Origin: Pseudanabaena sp. lw0831
Lineage (GTDB): Bacteria > Cyanobacteriota > Cyanobacteriia > Pseudanabaenales > Pseudanabaenaceae
Direction: 5' to 3'
Assembly: GCF_016584665.1 (NCBI RefSeq)
Contig: NZ_BBJB01000113.1
Location: 1-47,416 of the forward strand
Length of the DNA stretch: 47,416 nucleotides
In this document: piece after piece, positions 17,523 through 25,618 of the stretch
Layout of the letters: each line of letters opens with the position of its first letter
Position numbering within the stretch: the stretch's first letter is position 1
Program-made: the position numbers and the translations under genes
Notes under the pieces: model-generated
Databases searched by the model: none
What the model saw: the letters and a program-made list of their open reading frames with translations, nothing else
Told to the model about the DNA's origin: nothing

Positions 17523-20255
17523 ATGGCTGATCGCATTGAAAATTTGGCAGCCTTTGTGGCTTTTGTCACGGCAAATATTAAGGGGAGCGAGAAAAGTGAG
17601 GCGCAAACTTTTTTAGATCGATTTTTTCAGGCGTTTGGTCATTGCGGCGTGTTGGAGTCGGGGGCGCGGTATGAGGAGGTAATCAAAAACAGTAGCAAGA
17701 CAGGGAAAACGGGTTTTGCAGATTTGGTTTGGGATGGGCGGATCTTGATCGAGATGAAGAGTCGGGGTGTGGACTTACGCGATCGCAATATTTGGGAGCA
17801 AGCTGGGCGTTACTATTTGCGCTTAAAAAAGGAGAATCGTCCGCGCTATGTGATGTTTTGCAATTTTGATGAGTTTCATATTTACGATTTTGATAATCAG
17901 TCCGATGAACCCGTTGATGTGATTCGTTTAGAAGAATTACCAAAATGCGAATCTGCTTTTACATTTATGCGTGGCAGTAAGACTACGCCCCTATTTCGGA
18001 ATAATCAAACGTTGCTGACCGAGAAGGCGGCGCGGCGGTTGGGGGATTTGTATAATGCTTTGATTGAGCGAGGGAGCGATCGCCGATGGCGCGAATATTC
18101 AGAGTTACAGGCGCAACGTTTTGTATTGCAATGTGTGTTAGCGATGTTTGCGGAAGATTTGGATCTGTTGCCTGATAATTTGTTTACTCGATGTGTGAAG
18201 GATTGCATCGACAATAAGCTGAGTTCTTTTGATGTTTTGGGTGGCTTGTTTCAGGCGATGAATACGATGGGCGTAACGCCTGCGGGTCGCTATCAGGATG
18301 TGCAGTATTTTAATGGTGGTTTGTTTAAGGAAATCCATCCGATTGAATTGGAAATAGGTGAGTTAAGGATTTTAGAAACTGCGGCGGGTGCGGATTGGTC
18401 AAAGGTGCGTCCTTCAATTTTTGGGAATATTTTTGAGGGTGCTTTTCAGTCTGATGAGGGCAAGAAAAAGCGTCACGCGCATGGGATTCATTTCACTTCT
18501 GAGGGGGATATTAAGCGGATTGTGTTACCAACGATCGCAGATTATTGGCGCGATCGCATTAATTCGGCAAATACTTTAACGGAGTTACAATCTTTACATG
18601 AGGAGTTGAGCGAGTACAAGATTCTCGATCCTGCCTGTGGTTCGGGCAATTTCTTGTATGTGGCTTATCAGGAGTTGAAGTCGGTGGAGTTTGATTTGTT
18701 GCAACGTTTGCAGGGACTTGATCCGACGCGAGAATTTACGGCTTTGGTGACTCCACAGCAATTTTTTGGAATGGATATTAATTCGTTTGCGGTGGAGTTG
18801 GCGAAGGTGACGCTGATGATCGGGCGTGGTGTGGCGATCAGGAAGTTAAATCTGCCTGAGTCTTCTTTGCCTTTGGATACGTTGGATCAGAATATAGTTT
18901 GTACGGATGCTTTGTTTACGGATTGGGTTAAGACTGACGCGATTATTGGGAATCCACCATTTTTGGGTGGAAATCGTATCAGGCTTGAGTTAGGAGATGA
19001 TTATGCAAAAAGGGTTTTTGAAAAATTCTCAGATGTTAAATCACAAGTAGATTTTTGCAGCTATTGGTTTCGCTTAGCACATGATAACCTTGCAAAAAAT
19101 GGCAGGGCAGGTTTAGTTGCGACTAATACTATTAGCCAAGGAAATAGTAGAGTTTGTTCTTTAGATTATATTGTCCAAAATGGAGGATTTATTCATGATG
19201 CAGTTTCTACTCAGTCTTGGTCTGGAGAAGCTGCTGTTTATGTAAGCATTGTAAATTGGTCGTATATCAAACCAAATAAACTTTATCTTGATAATCAAAT
19301 TGTCAGTTCTATTAATTCATCTCTAAGCCAACTTATTAGTGTTTGTGATGCTTCAAGATTAAAAGCAAATCTAAATATTTGTTTTGAAGGAGCGAAGCCT
19401 AATGCAAAAGGTTTTGTTATAACTGAAGTTCAGTCTCATGATTGGATTAAAGCAGATCCTAAAAATACAACTGTAGTTAAACCATTTCTTGATGCTGGCG
19501 ATCTTGCTAGATCTCCTAATGGATATCCAAGTAGATGGGTTATTGATTTTTCAAATCTACCAATAGAAGGGGCAAGTGAGTACCTATTACCATTTGAGCA
19601 TACTAAAAAATTTGTTAAACCTGAACGTGAAAATAATCGAGAAGAGATTCTCAGAGAAAAATGGTGGCGTTTTAAGAGAACTCATGAAGCATTGAGAACA
19701 GCTATAGCTCCTTTAAATATATATTTTGCTGTTCCTGCTCATTCTAAGTGGTTTATTTTTCTGCCTTGTGACTCGACTTGGCTACCCAATAACTCTACTA
19801 AAGTAGTTGCCTCTAATGATTTTTATGAATTGGGAGTTTTGACGTCAAAAGTACATCGTCAATGGGTAAAAGTGCAAAGTTCTACATTAGAAGATCGAAC
19901 TCGTTACACCCATAATTCTTGTTTTGAAACCTTCCCATTCCCACAACTCGATCCCAATACCTCAACCAAAGCAAAACAATCCATTGAGAAAATTCGCACC
20001 ACTATGCAAGAACTCCATCAATACCGCAGTCAACAAATGGAAAGCAAACAATGGGGCATCACCAAACTCTATAACGCCTACTTCCACGAACCCGCCAGCC
20101 AACTCTACAAACTCCATGCCAAACTTGATAAACTCGTCATGCAAGCCTACGGATTTAGCGAAGATGACGACATCCTCAGCAAATTGCTGGAGCTAAATCT
20201 GCAACTAGCAGAACGCGAAAAGCAGGGCTTACCCGTTATCGGTGCGCGAGGTTAG
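17523..20255 (+). CDS. MmeI-like type II restriction-modification enzyme
   Basis: This 910-residue single-chain enzyme appears to both cut and methylate DNA (type IIG/IIL). The N-terminal nuclease shows D67-X9-E77-M-K79 (FADLVWDGRILIEMKS), the MmeI-type catalytic spacing. A helical spacer follows to about residue 340. The N6-adenine methyltransferase has SAM motif I DPACGSGNFLYVAY (from Asp369) and motif IV NPPF (477-480). Residues about 590-790 should be the target-recognition domain and the rest a C-terminal helical segment. Methylating one strand while the nuclease cuts at a distance is the family's habit. Base composition changes sharply at the recognition domain. The recognition site cannot be read from the sequence. 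Confidence 0.92.
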   Translation: MADRIENLAAFVAFVTANIKGSEKSEAQTFLDRFFQAFGHCGVLESGARYEEVIKNSSKTGKTGFADLVWDGRILIEMKSRGVDLRDRNIWEQAGRYYLRLKKENRPRYVMFCNFDEFHIYDFDNQSDEPVDVIRLEELPKCESAFTFMRGSKTTPLFRNNQTLLTEKAARRLGDLYNALIERGSDRRWREYSELQAQRFVLQCVLAMFAEDLDLLPDNLFTRCVKDCIDNKLSSFDVLGGLFQAMNTMGVTPAGRYQDVQYFNGGLFKEIHPIELEIGELRILETAAGADWSKVRPSIFGNIFEGAFQSDEGKKKRHAHGIHFTSEGDIKRIVLPTIADYWRDRINSANTLTELQSLHEELSEYKILDPACGSGNFLYVAYQELKSVEFDLLQRLQGLDPTREFTALVTPQQFFGMDINSFAVELAKVTLMIGRGVAIRKLNLPESSLPLDTLDQNIVCTDALFTDWVKTDAIIGNPPFLGGNRIRLELGDDYAKRVFEKFSDVKSQVDFCSYWFRLAHDNLAKNGRAGLVATNTISQGNSRVCSLDYIVQNGGFIHDAVSTQSWSGEAAVYVSIVNWSYIKPNKLYLDNQIVSSINSSLSQLISVCDASRLKANLNICFEGAKPNAKGFVITEVQSHDWIKADPKNTTVVKPFLDAGDLARSPNGYPSRWVIDFSNLPIEGASEYLLPFEHTKKFVKPERENNREEILREKWWRFKRTHEALRTAIAPLNIYFAVPAHSKWFIFLPCDSTWLPNNSTKVVASNDFYELGVLTSKVHRQWVKVQSSTLEDRTRYTHNSCFETFPFPQLDPNTSTKAKQSIEKIRTTMQELHQYRSQQMESKQWGITKLYNAYFHEPASQLYKLHAKLDKLVMQAYGFSEDDDILSKLLELNLQLAEREKQGLPVIGARG

Positions 20256-20325
20256 ATAATTTTTAACTTTTGGGAGATCATCTATGTTCTAACAATATAT
20301 AATCATCGACTAAAATTGAGAAAAT

Positions 20326-20520
20326 ATGACTGACAATAAAAAATATCGTATCCAGTTAGAAGGACAATACAAAGCACTAGACGAGCATCTCCAAAAACTA
20401 GCTAAAGAAAGAGAGAAACCAATTGAAAATCAAGATTTAGGCTTAATTGCTCATTGGGAGAAAACAGTAGCAAATTGTCATAATCAAATTGCAAAATTAG
20501 AGCGGAGACTTAAGAAATGA
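20326..20520 (+). CDS. Small coiled-coil protein downstream of the restriction enzyme
   Basis: This 64-residue, highly charged protein is predicted by eye to be almost all helix, with heptad-like leucines (LEGQYKALDEHLQKLAKERE and CHNQIAKLERRLKK). It is not recognised as a named family, though similar short coiled-coil proteins occur near conflict genes in cyanobacteria. It begins 70 bases after the restriction-modification gene and overlaps the next gene by four bases (ATGA). Confidence 0.6.
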   Translation: MTDNKKYRIQLEGQYKALDEHLQKLAKEREKPIENQDLGLIAHWEKTVANCHNQIAKLERRLKK

Positions 20521-20759
20521 ACAATATATACAAACAACCCATCGATCGCCTAAAGCGTCATATGGCAGAATATCAACCTCAACTCAAACGAGCGATCGCT
20601 GCGATCGCTATTTTAGAAAATACTGATCCAGAATCCGATGAGTTTTGCAATGCTCTTGCAGAGCTTCATGTCTGCTCAACGATACTAGAGCCATATTCTG
20701 AAGGAATGTTAGAAGCGATCGACCAGTTTACTGAAGACTCTGTTGCTGAAGAAAAATGA
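20517..20759 (+). CDS. Small helical acidic protein
   Basis: This 80-residue protein is unrecognised. It is helix-rich with an acidic C-terminus (IDQFTEDSVAEEK) and two cysteines. It starts inside the stop codon of the preceding gene, so the two are translationally coupled and probably form a pair. Position after the MmeI-like gene suggests the same transcript. Codon use, including a GCGATCGCTGCGATCGC stretch, looks native. Confidence 0.6.
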   Translation: MNNIYKQPIDRLKRHMAEYQPQLKRAIAAIAILENTDPESDEFCNALAELHVCSTILEPYSEGMLEAIDQFTEDSVAEEK

Positions 20760-20860
20760 TAAATAGGAAATTATTAGTCATTGTTAATCCTTAGCTTTAT
20801 TCCTAAACTCATTTTGTCTCTTTAGCCCTAAAGCTAAATCTTCTTTCGAGGTTTTAGCTT

Positions 20861-21514
20861 TTAAGTCAATCCATAAGTATTACTTAGCGATTTGCGAAAC
20901 TCCCTTAACATCGAACTTGTGCCAATCTTAATCGCTCGACTAACAAGCTGCGGAATCAGCGTCTTGATTGACATATCTGGGAAAAGCAAACTGCTATCAG
21001 ACTCAAGATAATGTCCATCGGTCAGCAGAAAAATCTTCAAGTCCTCATCTCGATAAATCCAAACCTCAGGGACAGCGATCGCTTCATAAGCAGAAAGTAA
21101 TGTCTTAGAAGTCACATCTGACTCGATCGCTAGTTCAGGTGGAGGATAAATATCTACATCAATCCTTCCTTCACAGTTTCGCACAGCCGCAGAGTTAGAA
21201 ATATAAAAGCAAGTATCAGGTTCCACATCCGCCAACCCATGCTTTTGGAAAGTCGTTGAACCAAAGTCTTCCCAATCTTTTCCCTGTGCATCTAGAATTG
21301 CGGTTACAACATAGCCAGCAATACGATGGGGACGTTCATGTCTAGCTAATGGTGACATAATTTCTAAAGTGCCATTGTGATACGCAATGCGCGTTTGCCG
21401 ATCTTCACCTAGCTCATCAAGGATGTTTTCGCAATCATTCCAACTAAGAGATTGAATTGCAATTGCACTTCCATGCCGTAAATCAATAGATTTGATGGGA
21501 ATAGTTACAGTCAC
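20861..21514 (-). CDS. Uma2-family (DUF820) putative endonuclease
   Basis: This 217-residue protein has the Uma2 pattern: RIAYHNGTLEIMSP near residue 50, HERPHRIAGYVV, then VEPDTCFYI and PPELAIESDVTSK, whose acidic residues and lysine form a PD-(D/E)XK-like site. Such genes are extremely numerous in cyanobacteria and their biological role is unknown. The short tail after residue 195 is variable. It is convergent with the small genes downstream of the restriction enzyme. Confidence 0.9.
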   Translation of the reverse strand: MTVTIPIKSIDLRHGSAIAIQSLSWNDCENILDELGEDRQTRIAYHNGTLEIMSPLARHERPHRIAGYVVTAILDAQGKDWEDFGSTTFQKHGLADVEPDTCFYISNSAAVRNCEGRIDVDIYPPPELAIESDVTSKTLLSAYEAIAVPEVWIYRDEDLKIFLLTDGHYLESDSSLLFPDMSIKTLIPQLVSRAIKIGTSSMLREFRKSLSNTYGLT

Positions 21515-21626
21515 TTGCTATCTTCTCCCGATAAATATGGCTTTAAATCTGTCCATATCTATACATAACAACATTTTACCAGATATTCAAACTAGTGAGT
21601 TCAAACTGATCCAGACGTTTTATCCC

Positions 21627-21659
21627 AATCCTCAAAATGACGTTGCCATTTTGAGGATT
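21627..21659. terminator. Hairpin downstream of raf1
   Basis: A perfect 13-bp stem, AATCCTCAAAATG, with a 7-base loop ends five bases past the raf1 stop (21664-21666). Confidence 0.75.
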
Positions 21660-21663
21660 GATA

Positions 21664-22758
21664 TTATTCTTCAAACTGCCAACGATCTTGAGATGCGGCT
21701 TCGTCGAAAAAGCGTTTAGGGCGAAGCGTTAGGGTGATTTTGCCCAATAGCTTCACCTCTGGTGAAGATTCAAACCATGCAAACTTGAGGTTCCCATCTT
21801 CATCAGCGATCGCAAAATAGCCATTTTCATCCCAATCCTGTTGGGCGCGATCCACTAGTACTAAAATATCTTCAGCGCGATCGCGAATTGAACTAACCAC
21901 TTCTTCTTGCGCGATCGCAGCTTGCAAAGTATCTGTATTACAAGAAACGATCACGCCATCTTCCGCTTCATGTACTACAAACCATCCTGGGAGAGTTGCC
22001 CATGTGGATTCACTAGAGGAATGCACAATCCCAAAAGGTTCAATCTCATTAGCAGAGGAAACTGATTTGAACTGATCAATTGACATTGGCAAAGTTCCAA
22101 CGACAGGCAAAATGCGAGGGATACTATCTTCGGCATCGTAACGGAAGTTAGGCAGCTTGGGAGCTTTCTTTTTGGTGGGGTTTGCCATGTCGGTGAGTAG
22201 ACGTTCGATCGCCGATCTTGCCTTTTCACTATGAGCAAAACGTAATCCTCTCGCAATCAATCTAGTTCGTTCCTGCGGATCGATTTTACCCTGAGCAGCT
22301 TTCAGGACTTGCAATACCACTGCATCCCCAGGGTGGCGAGTAAATCCTTCGGGCAAATTTGCCACAGAGGAAGCTTCTTTAATCGCCTTGACGACATCTT
22401 TGGCTTCCAAAACATCAAGATTCTTCTCAAGGGCAAAAGTTGCCATTGTCACTCTCTCAGCTTGATTGAGTACACGCAACTCATTGAGGATGTCACTTCC
22501 CTTTTGTTCAAAATGAGCAAGGACAATATCAACAGCATTGCCTGCCTGTAGGCTGGCATAGACTTGTGAAGCAACGACAATCTGATTTTGTTGAACTGGC
22601 TCAAAACCCGTGTTTTCAAAAATTGCAAGGGAATTCTCTCCCATTTTTTGCAGCATTTGGCAAGCAATTCCCCACTGCACCCAAGTTCCCTCTTTATGGC
22701 GTAAGAGTTTTAAAAGTCCTTCAGAGTCGGTGGGAAGTGTGGCTACTGGGGTTGGCAT
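21664..22758 (-). CDS. raf1: RuBisCO accumulation factor 1
   Basis: This 364-residue assembly chaperone holds RbcL dimers during formation of form I RuBisCO. The N-terminal helical domain shows LLRHKEGTWVQWGIACQML and FENTGFEPVQQNQIVVASQV, which is characteristic of Raf1. A flexible linker near residue 195 (NPTKKKAPKLPNFRYD) leads to the beta-rich C-terminal dimerisation domain, including LPGWFVVHEAEDGVIVSC. The length matches cyanobacterial Raf1. No rbc gene is nearby, which is common. The start is the ATG at 22758, and upstream lies repeat copy B. Confidence 0.93.
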   Translation of the reverse strand: MPTPVATLPTDSEGLLKLLRHKEGTWVQWGIACQMLQKMGENSLAIFENTGFEPVQQNQIVVASQVYASLQAGNAVDIVLAHFEQKGSDILNELRVLNQAERVTMATFALEKNLDVLEAKDVVKAIKEASSVANLPEGFTRHPGDAVVLQVLKAAQGKIDPQERTRLIARGLRFAHSEKARSAIERLLTDMANPTKKKAPKLPNFRYDAEDSIPRILPVVGTLPMSIDQFKSVSSANEIEPFGIVHSSSESTWATLPGWFVVHEAEDGVIVSCNTDTLQAAIAQEEVVSSIRDRAEDILVLVDRAQQDWDENGYFAIADEDGNLKFAWFESSPEVKLLGKITLTLRPKRFFDEAASQDRWQFEE

Positions 22759-22861
22759 AGTTGTAACTGGAAGTAAATTAGAAATGAGAGCGATCGCATT
22801 GCTCTGCCATATAACATTTATATCATCTCACCTTAGAGGCTTGATCCCCCAGCCACACAAA

Positions 22862-22990
22862 TAGCCAAGAACCCAAGTTTTTGGCTAAAAGCTCAAGTCA
22901 TCTAAAGATGACTAAATAAAATCAACTCGTTTCAACCTGTTTCAACGGGTTCTAAGACCATGACCCTGCACTCAAGTCAGGCTATGGTTT
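22862..22990. repeat. Multi-hairpin dispersed repeat, copy B
   Basis: It has the same order of blocks as 12915-13047: a degenerate AGCCAAGAAC...TTTTTGGCT hairpin, then AGTCATC/GATGACT, CAACCTGTTTCAACGGGTT, and CCCTGCACTCAAGTCAGG. It occupies part of the 385-base raf1-carA spacer. Confidence 0.75.
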
Positions 22991-23046
22991 TGAACCCATT
23001 CAAGAATTATATGACACTTAAAATTTTGTTTAAAGCTCTAAGTGTC

Positions 23047-23117
23047 TAGCCCCCTAAATCCCCCAATTCTGGGGGACTTAAATATGGTTCCCCCCAGAAT
23101 TGGGGGGCTAGGGGGGC
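23047..23117. repeat. C-rich/G-rich palindromic repeat
   Basis: TAGCCCCC and CCCCCAATTCTGGGGG pair with CCCCCCAGAATTGGGGGG and CTAGGGGGG further on, giving a large imperfect hairpin. It is a well-known repeat style in cyanobacterial spacers. It lies just past the end of carA. Confidence 0.8.
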
Positions 23118-23143
23118 AAAAACTACAACTCTTAAATGGGTTC

Positions 23144-24316
23144 TTAAGCTGCAACTTGCTTGTGATTGTTTTTATGTTCTCGCATCGAGTTCACAAAACG
23201 CTCGAATAAATAATCAGCATCATGTGGCCCTGGGCTAGCTTCTGGGTGATATTGCACCGAGAAGATTGGCAAGGTTTTATGTTCTAGCCCTGCTACAGTG
23301 CGATCGTTGAGGTTGATATGAGTCAACATCGCGGGAGACTCATCAAAGGATTCACCTGTGAGTGCAAACCCATGATTTTGGCTAGTGATTTCCACGCGGC
23401 GATCGGCGTTTTCGGCTTGGTTTTGGGCAGGTTGATTGAGTCCACGATGTCCAAACTTGAGCTTGAAGGTGTCGCCACCCATGGATAAGCCAAGAATCTG
23501 ATGTCCTAAGCAAATACCAAACATGGGTTTATCAGAAGCTAGCAGGGCTTTAGCGGTTTCAATGCCTTGAGTGACGGCGGCGGGATCTCCAGGGCCATTA
23601 GACAGAAAGATCCCATCAGGATTGTAGGAGAGAATCTTTTCGGCGGGGGTGTCGGCTGGGACGACGATCACGCGGCAGCCGTAGCTAGCAAGACGACGCA
23701 AGATATTCCGCTTGACACCGAAGTCGATCGCAACTACTGTCAGCGCTTCCCCAGTTAACTTAGTTGGCTCGATGAATTCCCATTCAGGTAAGGTTTTGTC
23801 AGCCCATTCATAAATGCAATTAGTCGAAGCTGCTTGAGCGAGGTTTTGACCTTGCATCGAAGGAGCCGCTTTTACCTGCGCTAATAAGACTTCAGGGTCA
23901 AGAATTTCCGTAGAGATACCGCCATTCATTGCACCCAGCGATCGCAACTTGCGGGTAAGTGCGCGAGTATCAATCCCTGCAATACCGACAACATTATGTG
24001 CCTTGAGGTAATCAGGCAGAGACTGACGCGATCGCCAATTACTAGGCACAGCCGTAATGTTACGCGCAATTACACCACGAACCTGTGGGCGATCGGACTC
24101 ATCATCTTCGGGGGTTACGCCTGTATTGCCAAGTTCAGGGCAGGTAAAAGTTACAATTTGACCTCGGTAGCTGGGATCGGTCATTACCTCTTGGTAGCCA
24201 GTCATACCTGTATTAAATACTACTTCGCCGATCGCAGTTCCAGATGCGCCAAACGCATAGCCACGGTAACAAGTACCATCCGCCAAGACCAAAATCGCTG
24301 CTTGCTTTGTTGCCAT
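23144..24316 (-). CDS. carA: Carbamoyl-phosphate synthase small subunit
   Basis: This subunit hydrolyses glutamine and feeds ammonia to CarB for arginine and pyrimidine synthesis. The N-terminal domain has [20 protein letters not shown]. The class I glutamine amidotransferase domain has the nucleophile Cys in [13 protein letters not shown] and the His-Glu pair in [14 protein letters not shown] choose the ATG at 24316 ([15 protein letters not shown]), giving about 390 residues; the frame opens upstream to 24346 but that adds ten residues unlike the family. carB is not in the window. Confidence 0.96.
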   Translation of the reverse strand: MATKQAAILVLADGTCYRGYAFGASGTAIGEVVFNTGMTGYQEVMTDPSYRGQIVTFTCPELGNTGVTPEDDESDRPQVRGVIARNITAVPSNWRSRQSLPDYLKAHNVVGIAGIDTRALTRKLRSLGAMNGGISTEILDPEVLLAQVKAAPSMQGQNLAQAASTNCIYEWADKTLPEWEFIEPTKLTGEALTVVAIDFGVKRNILRRLASYGCRVIVVPADTPAEKILSYNPDGIFLSNGPGDPAAVTQGIETAKALLASDKPMFGICLGHQILGLSMGGDTFKLKFGHRGLNQPAQNQAENADRRVEITSQNHGFALTGESFDESPAMLTHINLNDRTVAGLEHKTLPIFSVQYHPEASPGPHDADYLFERFVNSMREHKNNHKQVAA

Positions 24317-24409
24317 ATCTTCAAATACTCGTTCGTTGCTGTCCACTATTCAGATACTTATTTTGGACACTAGCGAACATTCTAAACGTTATCTAGGTCA
24401 CAAGATCAA

Positions 24410-24440
24410 AAAAGAAGGCTTGCAATGCAAGCCTTCTTTT
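24410..24440. terminator. Hairpin downstream of the VOC gene
   Basis: A 14-bp stem, AAAAGAAGGCTTGC, with an AAT loop ends next to the stop at 24444-24446. Confidence 0.78.
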
Positions 24441-24443
24441 GAT

Positions 24444-24962
24444 TTAGCTAAGAACTTCAGCGATTTCAATTACTTGACCATCTGGGTCTTTGACCAAAAA
24501 GTTGAGCGGCTTTTCACTACGAACCTTGTGCTTAATACCTTTGACTTGAATCTGCAACAAGAGTTGCTCCACACAGTCACGATTAAAGCAAATATGTCGT
24601 CCTCTGTTTGCGTCGGTGACATTGGCTCCAGGGACAATGTGCAATTGGACGTTTTTCTTGAGCTGATACCATGCGCCATCCATGTCTGCTGAATATTTGG
24701 ACTGAGAGCGTCTAGCTTCAGCAGGAATATAAATTGGATCGGCAGGTGCGCCCATGCCGTATTCATAGCCATAGTAATAATGTAGCGGTATATCAGCGAT
24801 CGGCAGTTTCATTTCGCCTTCATAAAAATATCGCGCTTGATCGAGGTTGGAAACCATGATCGTATGTACTTTCGGTGCGCTGGTGAGAAACATCCACATG
24901 GCAACTGCGTATGCACCGAGGAGCATAACCATGATGCCTTGAGTAGAAAAAATTGACTCCAT
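24444..24962 (-). CDS. Membrane-anchored VOC (glyoxalase-like) protein
   Basis: This 172-residue protein has one N-terminal membrane helix (about residues 8-27, IMVMLLGAYAVAMWMFL). It is followed by a vicinal-oxygen-chelate fold: VHTIMVSNLDQARYFYEGEM at the start, and FLVKDPDGQVIEIAEVL with the terminal glutamate at the end. His33 and the glutamate near residue 167 are candidate metal ligands. Several relatives are conserved in cyanobacteria without a known substrate. It is upstream of carA on the same strand, but a terminator separates them. Confidence 0.8.
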   Translation of the reverse strand: MESIFSTQGIMVMLLGAYAVAMWMFLTSAPKVHTIMVSNLDQARYFYEGEMKLPIADIPLHYYYGYEYGMGAPADPIYIPAEARRSQSKYSADMDGAWYQLKKNVQLHIVPGANVTDANRGRHICFNRDCVEQLLLQIQVKGIKHKVRSEKPLNFLVKDPDGQVIEIAEVLS

Positions 24963-25064
24963 CGTAAAGCAACTACATATTAAGAGACTAAGCTTTTTAG
25001 TTTAACGCAACTGTCATAGGTTTAAGTCACAAACTACACGATCTGACAATTTACCTTATAAGAG

Positions 25065-25097
25065 AGGGATGGGCGGCGCGAAGCGCCGCCCATCCCT
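25065..25097. terminator. Hairpin downstream of the PIN gene
   Basis: A perfect 15-bp stem, AGGGATGGGCGGCGC, with a GAA loop closes the ATPase-PIN operon, 14 bases after the PIN stop. Confidence 0.8.
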
Positions 25098-25110
25098 GTA
25101 CCGTGTAAAT

Positions 25111-25593
25111 CTATTTATCGTAGGGAATATCTGATGGCTTTTTCCCAACCGTTACCGTAAAGCTAGGAAATTTCACTAAGTCCGCAGTAAATTTTTCGTC
25201 TAAAGTCAGGGCATATTTGCGATCGGACAATAAAACTACGGGAATATGCTCGCGATCTTCTTTATTAGAAACTAACTTTCTTTCTACTTTTTTTGTAAAA
25301 TGCTCTTGCTTAAATTCTTTTATCTGCTCATTGCTAATTCGATTTAACCTACCTTGCTGGGTTAAGAGATTAATAATCACAGCAATATTATTACCTGATG
25401 CTGCATGACCCATCGTTCTGTAATATTCGGCTATCAATTTTTGGGAAACAACTAAATGAGCGTTATCATCATGTTTTTTGGAATCAGAATTAAATTCTAT
25501 TAGCCATTTAATCAGTTTCTTGTATTCAGGATCGACAGGATTAGAGAAGTTTTTAGCTATATTGGTGTCGATAAATATATCTTTTCTAGTCAT
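25111..25593 (-). CDS. PIN-like nuclease, partner of the upstream ATPase
   Basis: This 160-residue protein starts KDIFIDTN with Asp9 in the first PIN position. Glu56 lies in QKLIAEYYR. A second acidic cluster, EDREHIPVVLLSDRKYALTLDEKF, places Asp113, Asp124 and Asp132 where PIN domains bind metal. PIN nucleases usually cut RNA and are frequent toxins. The gene begins 25 bases after the ATPase stop on the same strand, so the two form one operon with the ATPase first. I infer a toxin or effector released or licensed by the ATPase. The family inside the PIN clan is not recognised. Confidence 0.78.
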   Translation of the reverse strand: MTRKDIFIDTNIAKNFSNPVDPEYKKLIKWLIEFNSDSKKHDDNAHLVVSQKLIAEYYRTMGHAASGNNIAVIINLLTQQGRLNRISNEQIKEFKQEHFTKKVERKLVSNKEDREHIPVVLLSDRKYALTLDEKFTADLVKFPSFTVTVGKKPSDIPYDK

Positions 25594-25618
25594 TAGAAAT
25601 TTTTAAAAGTTAAACCTA

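Noticed and set aside
19924-20196. 90-codon frame inside the MmeI-like gene
   Set aside because: It is a low-complexity shadow of the C-rich 3' end of the restriction-modification gene.
23047-23117. CRISPR-like C-rich/G-rich repeats
   Set aside because: There is a single inverted unit and no direct repeats with regular spacers; it fits a common dispersed palindrome. No CRISPR array was seen anywhere in the window.
24317-24346. Ten extra N-terminal codons for carA
   Set aside because: The family start pattern begins at the ATG at 24316, and the upstream residues do not resemble CarA.
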